Origin: JACMRI01 sp043778625
GTDB lineage: Bacteria > Bacteroidota > Bacteroidia > UBA4408
NCBI GenBank assembly: GCA_043778625.1
Contig: JAYWFU010000125.1
Location: 1-13,743, forward strand
Length of the DNA stretch: 13,743 nucleotides
Direction of reading: 5' to 3'
Below are positions 12,476 through 13,743 of the stretch, in pieces (the stretch's first letter is position 1; every line of letters starts with the position of its first letter). The notes beneath the pieces are model-generated. The model saw only the letters and a program-made list of their open reading frames with translations, did no database searches and was not told the DNA's origin. The position numbers and the translations under genes are program-made.

Positions 12476-13743
12476 TTATAAACGAAACAATACTGCAAAA
12501 ATTACTCTATTTTCTGCTTTTACTAAATCGGGTTTCCAATTAGGCGGAAGTGGTGTAGTGGTATAACCCGTTGGTGAGGTTACTCCGCCACGCCCTGCAA
12601 AATAATTAACGTTTGCCTGCCTGTGTACATATTCTAAACGAAATGTGATGTGTTGGTTAGGCATCCAATCCATGTTAGCCGAATAATCAAACCCCTCAAA
12701 CTTATCGCCAGCACTTGCGCTATAGGGGAAACTTCCTGCCGTTTGTATTGGGTTAGTTGGGTTGGGCAATGGGCTTGCTTGCCCTGTTGGGTATAGCACC
12801 AAATAACGCCCCGGATTATTCATATATCCTCCGCCAACTGTACAGGCCAATTTGTTTTTGGCAAACCAAATACGATTATACAACATAATACTAGCAAAAT
12901 ATTGGGCAGGCCCCTGTGTGGAGTCTCCCGCCATAAATCCATTTACTCCACCACCTTTTTCGCTACCAATATCAGCCGTTAACGAAAACGCCATTTTGTT
13001 TATCCCCTTTGATTTTGGTCTGTTAAAATAACGCACCAACAAACTGTTGTCGGAATGAAATCTTTTTCGTTCGGGAATACCCGCCGCATCGGCACCATAA
13101 TAATTATTGGTAAGCATTTTTATATTTTGGTTAGGGCACCACGTAATATTACCGCCAACACCAGGTTGCTTGTTATACATACCGTAGCTTTGCCAGCCGT
13201 TAATAATCCAAGGTTCAATTTTTAATTTTTTGTTTACAAAAACCTGCACTCTAATTCCGTTAAAAAACCAAGGGGTATTGTCTGATGTAAAAGAAGCTTG
13301 ATATTCCCAGTTTTCGACTTGATAGTAAGAGTTTAAGCCTATGTACGACATAAACATACCAGCATCAACATTAATACCGTGCAACACATTAAAATGGTAG
13401 CCAGCATTAGCCTCGGCTAAATAACGGTACACATCGGCTAGTTGATATTGCCCTTTGTAGGGGCTGTAATCGTTGCGGGGCACTACTGTGGAGCGCGTAC
13501 CAAACTGAGTAACAATGTGTGCCCGTGCATTTTTGTAATTAAAATCTCCACCTAAATGCACTGCTGATAGTTGCATTTCGTTATTGCGTGCCAATGCCGT
13601 TGAACCCACCACAGTATTATCAATAGGGTTGTTAAACGAATAGGAATAATTGGCATCTACCATTACCGTGGGTGTAAAATAAGTATTGGCAAGGGTGGGT
13701 TTAGCTCGGCGGTCGCCACCATTCCACCACGTGCAATCCATTC
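12476..13743 (-). CDS. BBP2/OmpL-like outer-membrane beta-barrel porin (5' partial)
   Basis: At least 421 residues, running off the right edge, so the signal peptide and first strands are not visible. It shows alternating polar/hydrophobic strands ending in aromatics throughout, with Gly/Asn/Tyr-rich turns, as in outer-membrane barrels. The block GMFMSYIGLNSYYQVENWEYQ, followed by NTPWFFNGIRV, is characteristic of the putative beta-barrel porin-2 (OmpL-like) family of Bacteroidota. The protein ends FRLEYVHRQAN... and VIFAVLFRL, i.e. with a final amphipathic strand, so the 3' end is complete. It probably forms a channel in the outer membrane; the solute is unknown. It converges with the TPR/SpoIIE gene 24 bases away. 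Confidence 0.85.
   Translation of the reverse strand, partial: MDCTWWNGGDRRAKPTLANTYFTPTVMVDANYSYSFNNPIDNTVVGSTALARNNEMQLSAVHLGGDFNYKNARAHIVTQFGTRSTVVPRNDYSPYKGQYQLADVYRYLAEANAGYHFNVLHGINVDAGMFMSYIGLNSYYQVENWEYQASFTSDNTPWFFNGIRVQVFVNKKLKIEPWIINGWQSYGMYNKQPGVGGNITWCPNQNIKMLTNNYYGADAAGIPERKRFHSDNSLLVRYFNRPKSKGINKMAFSLTADIGSEKGGGVNGFMAGDSTQGPAQYFASIMLYNRIWFAKNKLACTVGGGYMNNPGRYLVLYPTGQASPLPNPTNPIQTAGSFPYSASAGDKFEGFDYSANMDWMPNQHITFRLEYVHRQANVNYFAGRGGVTSPTGYTTTPLPPNWKPDLVKAENRVIFAVLFRL

Noticed and set aside
1..13743. tRNA or rRNA genes
   Set aside because: No cloverleaf arms with a TTCGA-type T-loop or conserved rRNA segments were recognised on either strand.

Overview
The window looks like a chromosomal segment of an AT-rich Bacteroidota bacterium. 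The indicators are: starts without Shine-Dalgarno sequences; a good TAnnTTTG-type -7 box with an upstream TTTG at about 7193-7226; a BBP2/OmpL-like outer-membrane porin; a periplasmic TPR protein joined to a SpoIIE phosphatase; a DUF4160-DUF2442 pair; and short ATTG-based heptamer tandem repeats. I cannot assign it below phylum from sequence alone.

Left third (1-3727): accessory, decaying DNA. It holds a DDE/rve transposase with no ATG start, the C-terminal stump of a YoeB-like toxin, and an orphan RHS-tip-like toxin fragment with an overlapping lipoprotein that is a plausible immunity protein. Five copies of a hairpin repeat lie between these genes. Each full copy is two small hairpins separated by about 78 bases, and every hairpin has a TAG-type tetranucleotide exactly two bases outside its foot. 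The last two copies lie directly behind a REP-associated tyrosine transposase (RAYT, 3182-3727) on the same strand, so this looks like a Bacteroidota REP/RAYT system. Repeat copies abut the start of the DDE transposase and the broken 5' end of the toxin fragment, suggesting that repeat insertion reshaped those genes.

Middle (3824-9289): housekeeping and metabolism. An NmrA-like oxidoreductase converges on a translationally coupled DUF4160-DUF2442 pair, followed by tRNA pseudouridine synthase TruA. Next come a lone N-terminal transketolase subunit, a ribulose-phosphate-3-epimerase-like barrel fused to a KdsD-like CBS pair, and a type I-beta DAHP synthase with an N-terminal regulatory domain. 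These three share a metabolic theme: the non-oxidative pentose phosphate pathway makes erythrose 4-phosphate and DAHP synthase consumes it. The CBS domains could make the epimerase-like enzyme responsive to a nucleotide or sugar ligand (inference).

Right third (9349-13743): a Mn-type superoxide dismutase followed by a 24-bp perfect hairpin, then the 781-residue TPR/membrane/SpoIIE phosphatase. Its signal peptide is encoded by five tandem 7-bp units, and the only nearby ATG is out of frame by exactly one unit, a strong hint of a phase-variable start. It converges on a BBP2-type porin that runs off the right edge.
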